In this document: positions 23,872 through 33,123 of the stretch, in pieces
Layout: each line of letters opens with the position of its first letter
Numbering within the stretch: position 1 is the stretch's first letter
Origin: Gammaproteobacteria bacterium UBA2965
Lineage (GTDB): Bacteria > Pseudomonadota > Gammaproteobacteria > Pseudomonadales > Azotimanducaceae
Reading direction: 5' to 3'
NCBI GenBank assembly: GCA_002348385.1
Contig: DEBD01000004.1
Span: 36,844 to 100,732 of the forward strand
DNA: 63,889 bases
The notes under the pieces: generated by a model
What the model was told of the DNA's origin: nothing
Seen by the model: only the letters and a program-made list of their open reading frames with translations
Database searches by the model: none
Made by a program: the position numbers and the translations under genes

Positions 23872-24648
23872 TCAGCGCGGCCTGGCGCCACCGCCAACCC
23901 GGATGATCTCGCCGCTCACCCAGCTCGCAGCATCGGATGCCAGGTACACGCAGGCGGCGCCGATATCCTGGGGCGTGCCCAGCCGACCCAGAGGGATGTT
24001 CCACTCCTGGAGCACTTCATCGAGTTGATCGGAAGTCTTGCCGATGGCGGCAAGCATGACTTCGGTGGGTATTGCTCCGGGAGCAACCGCGTTGACACGA
24101 ATGTTGGGTGCCAGCTCGGCCGCCAGCGTCCACGTTAGGGAGTTTGTTCCGGCTTTGGCGGCGCCGTAGTGAGCGCTGCCGGGAACGGGGCCGGTTCCGG
24201 CGCCCGAAGTGATATTGATCACCGAACCGTTCTCCATGTGGCGGGCTGCAGTGATGGTGCCCACGTAAATGGAGGTTAGGTTGACGGCAATGGTTCTATC
24301 CCACTCATCCCTCGGCAGCTCGGCCGCGGGCATACGCATGCTGGAGCCGCCGGCGTTATTGACCCAGGCGGTAAGCTTGCCAAAGTGGTCCACCGCCGCG
24401 CGGGCGAGCGTCTCCATCGCCGCGTCGTCGGTGACGTCGGTGGTCACAGCGAGCGCCTTGCCGCCCGATGCTTCGATGTCGGCGGCTACCCGGTCGATCT
24501 CATGGGTGCGTCGTGCTGCCACCACCACGCTGGCGCCTGCTTGGGAAAACGCCTTGGCGATACCCTCGCCAATGCCTCGACCCCCTCCAGTGACCACGGC
24601 CACCTGGCCGGACATGTCGAATAGCTCGGTAACGGTTCGTTGTGTCAT
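23872..24648 (-). CDS. short-chain dehydrogenase/reductase
   Basis: A 258-residue classical SDR starting at the ATG at 24648. Motifs: VTGGGRGIGEGIA, TDVTDDAAM, NNAGGSS, the catalytic HYGAAKAG and VAPGAI. The Arg-rich stretch after beta-2 (VAARRTHEIDR) suggests NADP preference. The usual C-terminal GGGARPR ends the protein. It is the first gene of the six-gene minus-strand operon that continues with the PQQ-type protein, and it is divergent from the GST gene with 65 bases between the starts. Substrate unknown. Confidence 0.86.
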   Translation of the reverse strand: MTQRTVTELFDMSGQVAVVTGGGRGIGEGIAKAFSQAGASVVVAARRTHEIDRVAADIEASGGKALAVTTDVTDDAAMETLARAAVDHFGKLTAWVNNAGGSSMRMPAAELPRDEWDRTIAVNLTSIYVGTITAARHMENGSVINITSGAGTGPVPGSAHYGAAKAGTNSLTWTLAAELAPNIRVNAVAPGAIPTEVMLAAIGKTSDQLDEVLQEWNIPLGRLGTPQDIGAACVYLASDAASWVSGEIIRVGGGARPR

Positions 24649-24713
24649 GCAGGTATTATTGGCGCAATGGCCTTTGGGGTCCACGGGGATCTGGTGGTGA
24701 ACGGGGGAGTGCG

Positions 24714-25334
24714 ATGTTGAAGTTGTTTTATGTTCCGGGCAGCTGTGCTCGTGCCTCTCACATCGCGCTGCGTGAGGCCGGCGCCGAATTTGAGCTGCGC
24801 CTGGTGGATTTCGCCGCCGCCGAGCAACGCACGCAGGCATATCATAGCGTCAATCCGAAAGGACGCGTTCCCGTTCTGCAAACACCCGCCGGCGTGCTCA
24901 CGGAAACCCCGGCGATTCTGGCTTTCATCGCGCAGACCCACCCGGAGGCCGGACTGGCGCCGCTGCACGACCCCTTTGCGTTCGCCCAGATGCAGGCATT
25001 CAACAACTACCTGTGCGCAACGGCACACGTCGCCCACGCCCACGGACGCAGGCCTGAACGCTGGGCGGACGACGAGCAGGCGCAGGTGGAGCTCAGGATG
25101 AAGGCCCCGGGACGTTTCGCGGAGTGCTTTGAGCTCATAGAGAGTCGGCTCTTTGTCGGGCCCTGGGTGATGGGTGAGCGCTACAGCGTTGCTGATCCGT
25201 ATCTGTTCACGATTACCCAATGGCTGCGCATCAACGGAATCGATAGGGCCGGCTTTAGCAAGGTGAGCGAGCACTACGCCAGAATGCGCGAACGGCCGGC
25301 CGTGCAGCAGACTCTGGAGGCGGAACAAGCCTAG
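24714..25334 (+). CDS. glutathione S-transferase
   Basis: A 206-residue GST. The thioredoxin-like N-terminal domain starts MLKLFYVPGSCARASHIALREAGAEFEL, which places a Ser/Cys near the active-site position as in beta-class bacterial GSTs. The cis-Pro GSH-binding block is visible as KGRVPVLQTPAGVLTETPAILAFI. The C-terminal helical domain ends VADPYLFTITQWL and FSKVSEHYARMRERPAVQ. The start is supported by ACGGGGGAG upstream. It conjugates or reduces electrophiles with glutathione. Divergent from the SDR gene at 23872-24648. Confidence 0.88.
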   Translation: MLKLFYVPGSCARASHIALREAGAEFELRLVDFAAAEQRTQAYHSVNPKGRVPVLQTPAGVLTETPAILAFIAQTHPEAGLAPLHDPFAFAQMQAFNNYLCATAHVAHAHGRRPERWADDEQAQVELRMKAPGRFAECFELIESRLFVGPWVMGERYSVADPYLFTITQWLRINGIDRAGFSKVSEHYARMRERPAVQQTLEAEQA

Positions 25335-25352
25335 CCGATGGCCCTCGTCGCC

Positions 25353-26081
25353 CTACAGCGCGAGCAAACCGCCATCGATCAGGAATTCGCTCCCCGTTGA
25401 GTACGAGCTTTCGTCGCTCGCCAGGAACAAAGCCATGTTGGCCACCTCCTCGGGCGCGGCTGCCCTGTTGATGGGGGTTCTGCTAACGAGTTTTTCCGGC
25501 TGTCCCACTTCGACGAGCATGTCCGTGTCGATGGCGCCCGGATGAATGGAATTCACCCGCACCCCCGATCTCGCGAGCTCAATCGCGGCGGTTTTGGTCA
25601 TGCCGCGAACGGCCCATTTGGAAGCGCCGTAGGCGAACGCGCCGGCGGCGGCGACCATTCCTGCAACCGATGAGATGTTGACGATGGCGCCGGCACGCGC
25701 CTTCTTCATGTAGGGTGCAACAGCACGCATGCCAAGGAACACCCCGGTGGCGTTCACGTCCATCACCTGGTGGAACTCTTCGAGGCTGGTGTCGATAAGT
25801 CGGTTCGCGCGGAATATGCCGGCGTTGTTGATCAGCACATCCAGGCGACCGTGGGTGTCGATAATCTCGTCAACCACGGCCTGCCATTGGCCTTGCTGGG
25901 TTACGTCCAGCATCCTGAACTCGCAGCCCAGTTCTGACGCGAGACGCTCTCCGGCGTTAGCGGTCACGTCGGCAAGCCAGACGGTCGCACCCTCCGCGCT
26001 GAACAGTCGGGCTTCTGCTGCTCCCTGGCCCTTGGCTGCCCCGGTAATCAGGCAGACTTTGTTGTTGAGTCGAATGCTCAT
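25353..26081 (-). CDS. short-chain dehydrogenase/reductase
   Basis: A 242-residue classical SDR from the ATG at 26081. Motifs: CLITGAAKGQGAAEA, NNAGIFRAN, the catalytic YGASKWAVRG, then IHPGAIDTDM and the C-terminal GSEFLIDGG. The Asp after beta-2 (WLADVT) suggests NAD use. The pattern fits the 3-alpha/20-beta-hydroxysteroid dehydrogenase-like group, although the substrate is not fixed by sequence. It is divergent from the CoA-transferase gene and convergent with the GST gene; no obvious operon partner. Confidence 0.86.
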   Translation of the reverse strand: MSIRLNNKVCLITGAAKGQGAAEARLFSAEGATVWLADVTANAGERLASELGCEFRMLDVTQQGQWQAVVDEIIDTHGRLDVLINNAGIFRANRLIDTSLEEFHQVMDVNATGVFLGMRAVAPYMKKARAGAIVNISSVAGMVAAAGAFAYGASKWAVRGMTKTAAIELARSGVRVNSIHPGAIDTDMLVEVGQPEKLVSRTPINRAAAPEEVANMALFLASDESSYSTGSEFLIDGGLLAL

Positions 26082-26217
26082 GGTTGCTACCGTTGCCTTT
26101 TGCCTCCGATGATCCCGCGCGCGAAGAGCCCGCGCAAGGCGCCCTATTCGATGCTGCGGGTGCGTACCGGCACTGGATTGAATGGCATGCAAGAATGGGC
26201 TGCCGCTAGGAGGGGGT

Positions 26218-27441
26218 ATGGACAAGGCGGAGTTTTTTCGATCGGCGCGGAGCGACCTGACTGGTCCGTTGCACGGTATGCGGGTGTTGGAGGTGACCAC
26301 CTCCTGGGCGGGTCCCATGGCCGGCTGCTTGCTTGCTGATCTGGGCGCCGAGGTCATCAAAGTAGAGCATCCGGAAGGGGAGATTGGTCGCGTGCTTGGC
26401 CCGCACCTGCCCAGCGGTCTTTCGTTGCTCAACGAGACAGTCAATCGCAATAAGCGCAACCTCAGTGTCGACATGCGTGATCCTGATGGTCGCGACATCG
26501 TGCTGTCACTGGCGCGCACCTGCGACGTCTTGGTGCAGAATTTCAAGCCGGGCACGCTGCACAAATGGGGTCTGGGCTACGAGCATGTGCAAGCCGTCAA
26601 GCCTGACATCGTGTATGTCTCAATCAGTGCCTTTGGCCAGTTTGGTCCCCACCACGAGCGTGCTGGCTACGATCCACTGGTGCAGGCTCAGTCCGGTTGG
26701 ATGTCCCTCAACGGAGCGATAGACGGTGATCCAGTCAAGGCGCCCACGTTCCTGGGCGACGACCTGGGCGGTGTGTACGGCGCGTTATCGGCGTTGGCGG
26801 CGCTACGGCACAGGGATGCCACTGGAGAGGGGCAGCATATCGATGTGGCACTGCTGGATGCCATACTCGGTGCGTCCAACATGTTTCCAAGTATGGCTCG
26901 GGTGGGCTTGCCCATGGAGCGCACGGCGAATCAGTTTCCCCTGGTCGCGCCGTTCAATGTGTATAGCTGCCGCGGTGGTCATGTGTTTCTCGGCATGTCG
27001 CTGGACTCGCACTGGAAAACCCTTGCCGACTATATGGGCAAGCCTGAGTTGGTTGAGGACCCGCGCTTTTGTAGCACCCAGGCCCGAACGGATAACCGCG
27101 AAGCCGTTGATTTTCTGGTGGCGGATTGGTGTGCTACCCAGGAGCAGGCAGACGTGGTGGCTGAACTGGGCGCTAGAGGCATTCCGGTCGCCCCGGTGAA
27201 TGACTATGTGCAGGCCACCAGCGACCCTCATGTGGAGGTGCGTGACATGCTGCAACCGGTGGAGCTGGCGGACGGTTCGGTGGTGCCTCTATCGGGCCCG
27301 GTGCCGAAATTTTCGCGGACGCCAACGCGAATCCGGTCCGCTGCTCCGCCAGTAGGTCGTGACAATACCGAGCTCCTAGAAGAACTCGGTGTCGATGCGA
27401 ACACCCAGCGTGAGCTGAGTGATCGTAACGTGTTGGGATGA
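26218..27441 (+). CDS. CaiB/BaiF class III CoA-transferase
   Basis: A 407-residue single-domain enzyme from the ATG at 26218, directly after AGGAGGGGGT. It has MRVLEVTTSWAGPMAGCLLADLGAEVIKVE, then NKRNLSVDMRDPDGRDI, LVQNFKPGTLHKWGLGYE and the catalytic-Asp block GQHIDVALLDAILG. These enzymes transfer CoA between carboxylates, or racemise acyl-CoA in the AMACR subgroup. It is normal in length, unlike the fused homologue at 4951-7383. The luciferase-like gene starts 34 bases downstream, so a two-gene operon is likely. Substrate unknown. Confidence 0.9.
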   Translation: MDKAEFFRSARSDLTGPLHGMRVLEVTTSWAGPMAGCLLADLGAEVIKVEHPEGEIGRVLGPHLPSGLSLLNETVNRNKRNLSVDMRDPDGRDIVLSLARTCDVLVQNFKPGTLHKWGLGYEHVQAVKPDIVYVSISAFGQFGPHHERAGYDPLVQAQSGWMSLNGAIDGDPVKAPTFLGDDLGGVYGALSALAALRHRDATGEGQHIDVALLDAILGASNMFPSMARVGLPMERTANQFPLVAPFNVYSCRGGHVFLGMSLDSHWKTLADYMGKPELVEDPRFCSTQARTDNREAVDFLVADWCATQEQADVVAELGARGIPVAPVNDYVQATSDPHVEVRDMLQPVELADGSVVPLSGPVPKFSRTPTRIRSAAPPVGRDNTELLEELGVDANTQRELSDRNVLG

Positions 27442-27475
27442 TTCAAATATTGGGTAGAGTCAGGGAGGAGAACAT

Positions 27476-28579
27476 ATGCACGTAGGATTCGCGCCCTTGT
27501 TTCAGAACCTGGGACAGCCAGTCCCGGATCACGAGGTGTATGCCCGAGAGATGGCCATGGCGGACCAGGCGGAGGGCATGGGCTTCGACTCGGTTTGGTC
27601 TGTGGAGCACCACTTTACCGACTACACCATGGTGCCGGATGTGGTGCAGTTCCTAAGCTATATGGCTGGCCGCACCAGCCGCGTGCAGCTGGGCTCCATG
27701 GTGGTGGTGCTGCCCTGGCACGACCCCGTGCGTGTTGCCGAGCAGGTGGCCATGTTGGACGTAATGTGCGAAGGCCGAATGATTCTGGGAATAGGTCGGG
27801 GTCTCGGCCGTGTGGAGTTCGACGGTTTCCGTGTTCCCATGGATGAATCTCGGGACCGTTTCATCGAGTCGGCGCAGATGATCCTGCAGGGCCTGGAAGA
27901 CGGTTACGTGGAGTTTGATGGCCGCATTGTTCAGCAGCCGCGTCGCGACATACGACCCGCGCCGCCGCGTTCCTTTCGTGGCCGCACATATGCTGCTGCC
28001 GTGTCTCCGGAGTCGATGCCCGTGATGGCGCAGCTAGGCGTGGGGCTTCTGGTTATTCCGCAGAAACCCTGGGAGCACGTTCGCGAAGACTTCGAGGTAT
28101 ACCATCGAGTATGGGGTCAGGCGCACGGGCCGTCATCAACTCCGCCAGATCCGCTCTGTGGTGGGTTCTTTTTTGTGGATGAGAGTGCGGACCGGGCTGA
28201 AGAGCTTGCTTATCGCTATATCGGTCGGTATTACCACTCGGTAATGGAGCACTATGAGTTGGCCGCCGGCCACTTGGCTGACAAACAGGGCTACGAGTAC
28301 TACAAGTCGATTCACAAGCATATCGACAAGCGTACAGCAGACGGCGCGGCGGCAGATTTCGTAAAGCTGATGCCGTTTGGCACGCCCCAGCAGGTCATCG
28401 AGAAGATCGAATTTATTCACCAGACGATTGGCGCGCGGGGAGTCATGACGCACTTCGCCTTTGGCGGCATGCCTCATGAGGAGGCGCAGAGAAACATGCG
28501 CTTGTTTGTTGAGCAGGTGATGCCCGAGGTCAAGCGCCTTGGGGATCAACGAGGGCCGTTGGCAGAGGTCTTGGCTTGA
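27476..28579 (+). CDS. luciferase-like (LLM) flavin monooxygenase
   Basis: A 367-residue protein with the LLM TIM-barrel pattern: MHVGFAPLFQNLGQPVPDHE, then GFDSVWSVEHHFTDYTMVPD, TSRVQLGSMVVVLPWHDPVR, DVMCEGRMILGIGRGLGRVEF. The EHHF motif is close to bacterial luciferase alpha and FMN-dependent alkanal monooxygenases rather than to F420 enzymes. GGGAGGAGAAC precedes the ATG. It is likely co-transcribed with the CoA-transferase and ends at a strong hairpin. It would hydroxylate or do Baeyer-Villiger chemistry with reduced FMN supplied by another protein; no reductase is adjacent. Confidence 0.87.
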   Translation: MHVGFAPLFQNLGQPVPDHEVYAREMAMADQAEGMGFDSVWSVEHHFTDYTMVPDVVQFLSYMAGRTSRVQLGSMVVVLPWHDPVRVAEQVAMLDVMCEGRMILGIGRGLGRVEFDGFRVPMDESRDRFIESAQMILQGLEDGYVEFDGRIVQQPRRDIRPAPPRSFRGRTYAAAVSPESMPVMAQLGVGLLVIPQKPWEHVREDFEVYHRVWGQAHGPSSTPPDPLCGGFFFVDESADRAEELAYRYIGRYYHSVMEHYELAAGHLADKQGYEYYKSIHKHIDKRTADGAAADFVKLMPFGTPQQVIEKIEFIHQTIGARGVMTHFAFGGMPHEEAQRNMRLFVEQVMPEVKRLGDQRGPLAEVLA

Positions 28580-28584
28580 AAATC

Positions 28585-28616
28585 GGCGAGGGGCCACCTT
28601 CCGTGGCGCCCCCGCC
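28585..28616. terminator. GC-rich hairpin between convergent genes
   Basis: Left arm 28585-28597 and right arm 28603-28616 pair along about 12 base pairs with one bulge and one mismatch and a five-base loop. It lies right after the luciferase-like stop codon and before the convergent membrane-protein gene. No T-run, so either a factor-assisted or bidirectional terminator. Confidence 0.5.
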
Positions 28617-28633
28617 CCGCCGCAAGATGGCGA

Positions 28634-28945
28634 TTACTCCGTAACGCGCTCGTAGACCAACGTCAGTATGACGGCTACAGCGCCCGCGTTAATCACCGCG
28701 CTGAAGTTTCCGAGAATGGCGCTAACATGCTCTCCCACGAGAGGTATGCCCCCTAGTGAGCCTGCTACGGTGGACAGGGCCACCGCCATTACCAGAAACA
28801 ACAGACGGCGATCTTCTTGGACGCCCATGAACCCGACCACCAATCCAAGGATGGCGAGTATGGCAGCGCTAAAAGGTATCGCAACAAAGGCGGCCACAAC
28901 GGCCACTATGATAGCGATTATTCGTACGATATTTACGAAGCTCAT
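28634..28945 (-). CDS. small hydrophobic membrane protein
   Basis: A 103-residue protein from the ATG at 28945, preceded by GAGGGG; the frame is open further upstream but there it is basic and not protein-like. Three membrane segments are visible: FVNIVRIIAIIVAVVAAFVAI, SAAILAILGLVVGFMGV and the C-terminal INAGAVAVILTLVY, with a Gly/Ser-rich stretch (STVAGSLGGIP) between. I recognise no family. Expected in the inner membrane; monocistronic. Confidence 0.65.
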   Translation of the reverse strand: MSFVNIVRIIAIIVAVVAAFVAIPFSAAILAILGLVVGFMGVQEDRRLLFLVMAVALSTVAGSLGGIPLVGEHVSAILGNFSAVINAGAVAVILTLVYERVTE

Positions 28946-29167
28946 GCGTTCCCCTCCACGATTTCGAGTTTTAGTGCCGCGTTTCGAAGGTTCTGTTCGG
29001 CCGCGGCGCACTGCGTTTTAACAGCCCGCATAACGTAACATAGCTTTGGGCGTGAGTCGCGTTGTTGGATAGGCCAGTAGAAATGCTGGGTTCGGCGGGC
29101 TGCCGCTTCAGCGCAAGGTATAGAAACGGTATATATTTGACGTTTTCAAGGGCCAGGTAACCCGCTA

Positions 29168-30448
29168 ATGGCACAGACTGATACAGGCTGCCCGTTTGGC
29201 AGCGCTGAAGAAATCGACTTTATGGACCCCGAAGTCCAGGAAAACTGGTTCGATGCATACGATGTCATTCGTGACGAGTCGCCGGCCTATTTCATGCCGC
29301 AGATTGGTATGTATGTGCTCACTCGTTACGACGATATCGAGTTTGTCCTTCGTCACCCGAAGCTGTTTACCGCCGCGTCTGACGTGCAGGAACAGGAGCC
29401 GCTTATCAAGTTTCCCGAGGCGCGGGCGCTATACGACGAAAAGGGATGGGGGCGCTACACACCGCTCAGCGAGAATCTCCCAAAGCATGCCCATTATCGC
29501 GGGCTGGTAGATCCGGCCCTCACCGCGGCAGCGATTCGGGAGCGCGAGGGTTTCGTGCGCGCCACCATCAATGAGCTCATCGACGGTTGGATCGACGAAT
29601 ACGAGATCGAGTTCATAGACCGGTTTGCCGAACCGCTACCGATGATGGTGATCGCCGAGCTGCTGGGTTTTCCGCGCATGGATCTGCCACAACTCAAAGA
29701 GTGGTCGTTTGCCTGGGTGTGGCCATTTTCGCGCGGGCTGACGCTCGAGGAGGAGTTGTGGGCAGTGAACAAGCACATCGAGCTGCAGCACTACATTTTT
29801 GAAACCATGCAGCGCAAAAGAGCGAATCCACAAAACGACATCATCACGCGCCTCACGCAGATCGAAGTGGAGGATGTAGACCTTGGTCGTAAACGCCCGC
29901 TCACCGATAAGGAAATCATTGGTATTACGGACCACCTGCTCATTGGCGGCAACGAGACGACCACGTTCGCCATTTCCAACGGGCTGTGGTTGCTGTTCCG
30001 TAATCCAGACGTGTATCGCGAGCTGCAGGCTGATCGCGGCAAGATCAAAGGTTTCGTGGAGGAGACGCTTCGCATCGAGTCACCCACTCAGGGGCTTTAC
30101 CGATACGTTACCGAAGACTCCGATATCGGCGGGGTTGCGGTTCCCAAAGGCGCAATGCTGAGCATCCGCTATGGCGCGGGCAATCATGATCCCAAGCGTT
30201 TTCCCGATCCCAAGAAGCCGGAGCTTGGGCGCAAGAACGCCGGGAGGCACCTCGCTTTCGGAATAGGCGAGCACGTATGCCCAGGTGCGACGCTGAGCCG
30301 TCTGGAGCAGACCTGGGCGTGGGAAATTCTCCTGGAGCGGCTTACCAATATTCGTCCCGCGCCGGGCAAAAACGACTATCAGCATCGTGGCGGTATGTGG
30401 GTGCGTGCGCTGGAGAAGATCTACATGCAGTTCGATAAAGCGGGCTGA
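29168..30448 (+). CDS. cytochrome P450
   Basis: A 426-residue soluble bacterial P450. The I-helix oxygen-activation motif is visible as LLIGGNETTTFAI, ExxR as ETLRIES, and the haem-binding loop as FGIGEHVCPGATL with the proximal Cys at residue 371. It starts AQTDTGCPFGSAEEIDF, with no membrane anchor, as in class I bacterial P450s that need ferredoxin and ferredoxin reductase. A 2Fe-2S ferredoxin gene lies 5.5 kb away, but a partnership is only a guess. It stands alone, convergent with a hydrolase gene. Substrate unknown; CYP family not assigned. Confidence 0.93.
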   Translation: MAQTDTGCPFGSAEEIDFMDPEVQENWFDAYDVIRDESPAYFMPQIGMYVLTRYDDIEFVLRHPKLFTAASDVQEQEPLIKFPEARALYDEKGWGRYTPLSENLPKHAHYRGLVDPALTAAAIREREGFVRATINELIDGWIDEYEIEFIDRFAEPLPMMVIAELLGFPRMDLPQLKEWSFAWVWPFSRGLTLEEELWAVNKHIELQHYIFETMQRKRANPQNDIITRLTQIEVEDVDLGRKRPLTDKEIIGITDHLLIGGNETTTFAISNGLWLLFRNPDVYRELQADRGKIKGFVEETLRIESPTQGLYRYVTEDSDIGGVAVPKGAMLSIRYGAGNHDPKRFPDPKKPELGRKNAGRHLAFGIGEHVCPGATLSRLEQTWAWEILLERLTNIRPAPGKNDYQHRGGMWVRALEKIYMQFDKAG

Positions 30449-30488
30449 CTCTAAACAAGAAGATCAACGCGATCGTAGCTGCCGGACG

Positions 30489-31352
30489 TCAGCTTAGGAA
30501 GCTGAGCATCTCTTCGAGAACCTCCTCGGGAGCCTCTTCGGGTAGGAAGTGGCCGCAAGGCAGGCCTCGGCCCCGCACGTCCACGGCCCAGCGCTGCCAG
30601 GTTTCCAGCATCTCTGGTCGGGGTCGTGCCCCCTCGCCCCAGAGTGCGAGTACGGGGGGCGTAATTTTGCGGCCTGCCTCGCGGTCGATGCGATCGATTT
30701 CGGTGTCCACCCTGGCGCCAGCGCGATAATCGTCGCAGCTGGCTCTGATGGTTTCCGGTGTGAACGCTTCCAGATAGGAGGGAAAACCTGCCTCGAGAGC
30801 GTCCATGTCTCCCGCCCAGTTGGCCATGGCCGTGCGCAGATACAGCTCTGGTTCGTGGGCGATGAGCCGTTCCGGCAAGGGGGGCGGCTGGGCGAGGAAG
30901 TACCAGTGGTAGCCGAACAGGCTGCCCCGCCAGCCAAGGCCCTCGAACTGATCCAGCGTCGGGATGATATCCATGAGCACGAGGCGCTCGACGGTGTCAG
31001 CGTGATCCAGCGCCATCCGGTACGTTACCCGGGCGCCCCGGTCGTGGCCCGCCACGGCGAAGTGATCGAATCCGAGCGCGGCCATCAGCGTGACCATGTC
31101 CGCCGCCATGGTGCGCTTGGAGTAAGCAGAGTAGTCGTCGCCAGCAGGTGGTTTCGCGCTGGCTCCGTAGCCGCGCAGATCCGGGAGCACCACGCGAAAC
31201 GAGTCCGCCAACGCGGGCGCAACCCGGTGCCACATAACATGGGTCTGTGGATAGCCGTGCAGCAGCAGAAGGGGAGGACCACTGCCGCCAATCCGGGCAT
31301 GCAGGCGGACTCCGTTTGCTTCTATGTCGACAGCGTCGAAGCCTTCAAACAT
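30489..31352 (-). CDS. alpha/beta hydrolase, haloacetate-dehalogenase-like
   Basis: A 287-residue alpha/beta hydrolase. The oxyanion motif HGYPQTHVMWH lies near residues 33-43. The nucleophile elbow AGHDRGARV contains Asp as nucleophile and a following Arg; GHDRGxR is the pattern of fluoroacetate/haloacetate dehalogenases. RRHVP-type Arg pairs are not all visible. The catalytic His is in CGHFLPEEAPEEV near the C-terminus. It may therefore be a dehalogenase or an epoxide hydrolase. Downstream of the small NIPSNAP-like gene on the same strand, 15 bases apart. Confidence 0.82.
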   Translation of the reverse strand: MFEGFDAVDIEANGVRLHARIGGSGPPLLLLHGYPQTHVMWHRVAPALADSFRVVLPDLRGYGASAKPPAGDDYSAYSKRTMAADMVTLMAALGFDHFAVAGHDRGARVTYRMALDHADTVERLVLMDIIPTLDQFEGLGWRGSLFGYHWYFLAQPPPLPERLIAHEPELYLRTAMANWAGDMDALEAGFPSYLEAFTPETIRASCDDYRAGARVDTEIDRIDREAGRKITPPVLALWGEGARPRPEMLETWQRWAVDVRGRGLPCGHFLPEEAPEEVLEEMLSFLS

Positions 31353-31367
31353 GGGTATGTGGCTGTG

Positions 31368-31682
31368 CTACCTACGTTCAGCGTAGTAAGGCAGCTCGTT
31401 CATCAGCTCGAGCTCTTCTTCCAGCAGGATGTCGTTGAGTTTTGGCGACCACTCGGCGAATTCCGGTTCCTGGGCCGCTACCTCCAGCACCGACTGCACG
31501 GCGTTGGCGTCCGGCATTTCCCAAAGGTCGTAGCAGCGGTTCAGGCGCCCGATGCGATTCACGAACGCGCCGTGCAGGCGCCAGCCCTTTTTCTCCAGAA
31601 TGGGCACCAGGTGTGACATGATCTCTGAGAACTCGTCTACGCGGCCGTAGGCCACCTCTAATCGAACCAACATGAATGCCAC
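31368..31682 (-). CDS. small NIPSNAP/EthD-like ferredoxin-fold protein
   Basis: A 104-residue protein whose pattern (MLVRLEVAYGRVDEFSEIMSH, then WRLHGAFVNRIGRLNRCYDLWEMPDANAV) suits a dimeric alpha/beta-barrel fold, as in NIPSNAP or antibiotic-monooxygenase-like proteins. The GTG at 31682 lies five bases after GGAGG, and is preferred over the ATG four codons later. It is coupled to the hydrolase gene (15-base gap). Possible role in handling hydrophobic intermediates; activity unknown. Confidence 0.65.
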   Translation of the reverse strand: MAFMLVRLEVAYGRVDEFSEIMSHLVPILEKKGWRLHGAFVNRIGRLNRCYDLWEMPDANAVQSVLEVAAQEPEFAEWSPKLNDILLEEELELMNELPYYAERR

Positions 31683-31737
31683 TTCTTCCTCCTACCTACG
31701 CGATGTGTTTTCCGGCCTCTCATCGTAAGCTCCGCGG

Positions 31738-33012
31738 TCAGCGGGCGCCAGGTGGGGGCTTGAGCAGAATGATCACCAGCGCGGCGGGGATCAGCACGGC
31801 CATGAAGATCTGCCAGGCGGCGTCGTAGCTGCCGGCCGAGTCGCGGATGGCGCCCGCCACCCAGGGTCCCAATGCAGCCAGGGTGGTGAATGGGCCTACC
31901 ATACCCATTACCTGGCCGAAGGCTGCGGGGCCGAAGCGGCTGCCTACGATGGCGCCCAGCAGCGGCAGAAAGCCTCCGGCGGCAAAGCCCAGCATGGAAC
32001 TGATCAATACCAGGAACGGGTAGCTGGGTTGCAGCGTCATGAATATCAAAGTGGCCAGCAGCACGCTCACCGCCAGGGCGAACAACCAGCGGTGATCCCA
32101 ACGATCGGCCATGGCGCCGAAAAACACCTTGCCACCCACCATGACGATTGCGGTCAGTGAAACCAGGTACGCGGTGGATTGCGCATCGATGCCCAGATCT
32201 TCGGTGTATGGCGCGAAATTCTGTTGTGCCGCGCCCATGGCCGCCATCAATGGGGTGAAAGCCAGCACCGGTACCCAGAATGCGCGCTGCTTCAGAATAG
32301 CCGCGGTGTTCCATGCGGGGAAGGTCACTGGCATTGCGCCTGGTGCGGGGGCGCTATCCGGTTCGGGCGCAACACCTTTGTCCTGGGGCGTGTTGCGAAC
32401 CACCACCCAGACAGCGGGGGTTATGCCTATCAGCACCAGAGCTGCCAACCACAGGTTTGCTTCCCGCCAACCATGGGTAGCGATCAAGTAGGTGACCAGC
32501 ACGGGCAGCACGAATCCCCCCAGCGAGGTGCCCACTGAAGCCAGGCCAATCGCCATGCCGCGGCGGGCGAAAAACCACTTGGCGGCCAGAGTCTGGGCCG
32601 CCAGCGGGCCGGCCAGCAAAGCGCCTGCGACGAACAGCGCCGAATAGATCAGGCCAACGTGCCACAGCGCGGTGGCTTGAGAAGACAATGCAAGGGCGAG
32701 CGCAAAGCAGACGCTCCCTGCAACGACCAGGGCGCGGATGGAAAGATGATCCATGGCGCGGCCGGCAAATGGGGAAGCGATACCCATGACCACCTGCACC
32801 AGTACCAGAATTGCCAGCACGTCGCCGCGACTGGCTCCGAACTCATTGCGCCATGGCCCGACATAAAAGGTAAAAGAAAAAAAGCCGATACCGAATACGA
32901 TGGCCTGGAACAGCATACCCACGCCCAGAATGTTCCAACCGTAATACCAACGGCCAGGGCTTCGGGCCGCGGTTGGGGTGACCTCGGGGCTGGTGGGGAG
33001 TGGGTGGTTCAC
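31738..33012 (-). CDS. MFS transporter, monocarboxylate/oxalate-type
   Basis: About 424 residues with 12 hydrophobic segments. The start is placed at the GTG at 33012; the frame is open for another 147 codons but that part is not protein-like. It begins RWYYGWNILGVGMLFQAIVFG, has FARRGMAIGLASVGTSLGGF and RWDHRWLFALAVSVL in the central loops, and resembles the OxlT/monocarboxylate carrier-like MFS branch. It likely imports an organic acid for the nearby catabolic genes. Divergent from the first Rieske gene, with 111 bases between starts, so the two may share regulation. Confidence 0.85.
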   Translation of the reverse strand: MNHPLPTSPEVTPTAARSPGRWYYGWNILGVGMLFQAIVFGIGFFSFTFYVGPWRNEFGASRGDVLAILVLVQVVMGIASPFAGRAMDHLSIRALVVAGSVCFALALALSSQATALWHVGLIYSALFVAGALLAGPLAAQTLAAKWFFARRGMAIGLASVGTSLGGFVLPVLVTYLIATHGWREANLWLAALVLIGITPAVWVVVRNTPQDKGVAPEPDSAPAPGAMPVTFPAWNTAAILKQRAFWVPVLAFTPLMAAMGAAQQNFAPYTEDLGIDAQSTAYLVSLTAIVMVGGKVFFGAMADRWDHRWLFALAVSVLLATLIFMTLQPSYPFLVLISSMLGFAAGGFLPLLGAIVGSRFGPAAFGQVMGMVGPFTTLAALGPWVAGAIRDSAGSYDAAWQIFMAVLIPAALVIILLKPPPGAR

Positions 33013-33123
33013 GTTCTCAATAATGGGGTGCTTGCGGGCATGTTCGCACGAAATGGCGCCTCGGGGTCCGTTTGCAAGCGTTTTGATGCAAAATGGTGGG
33101 CCCGAAGCGGCGTTGGAGGCGCT

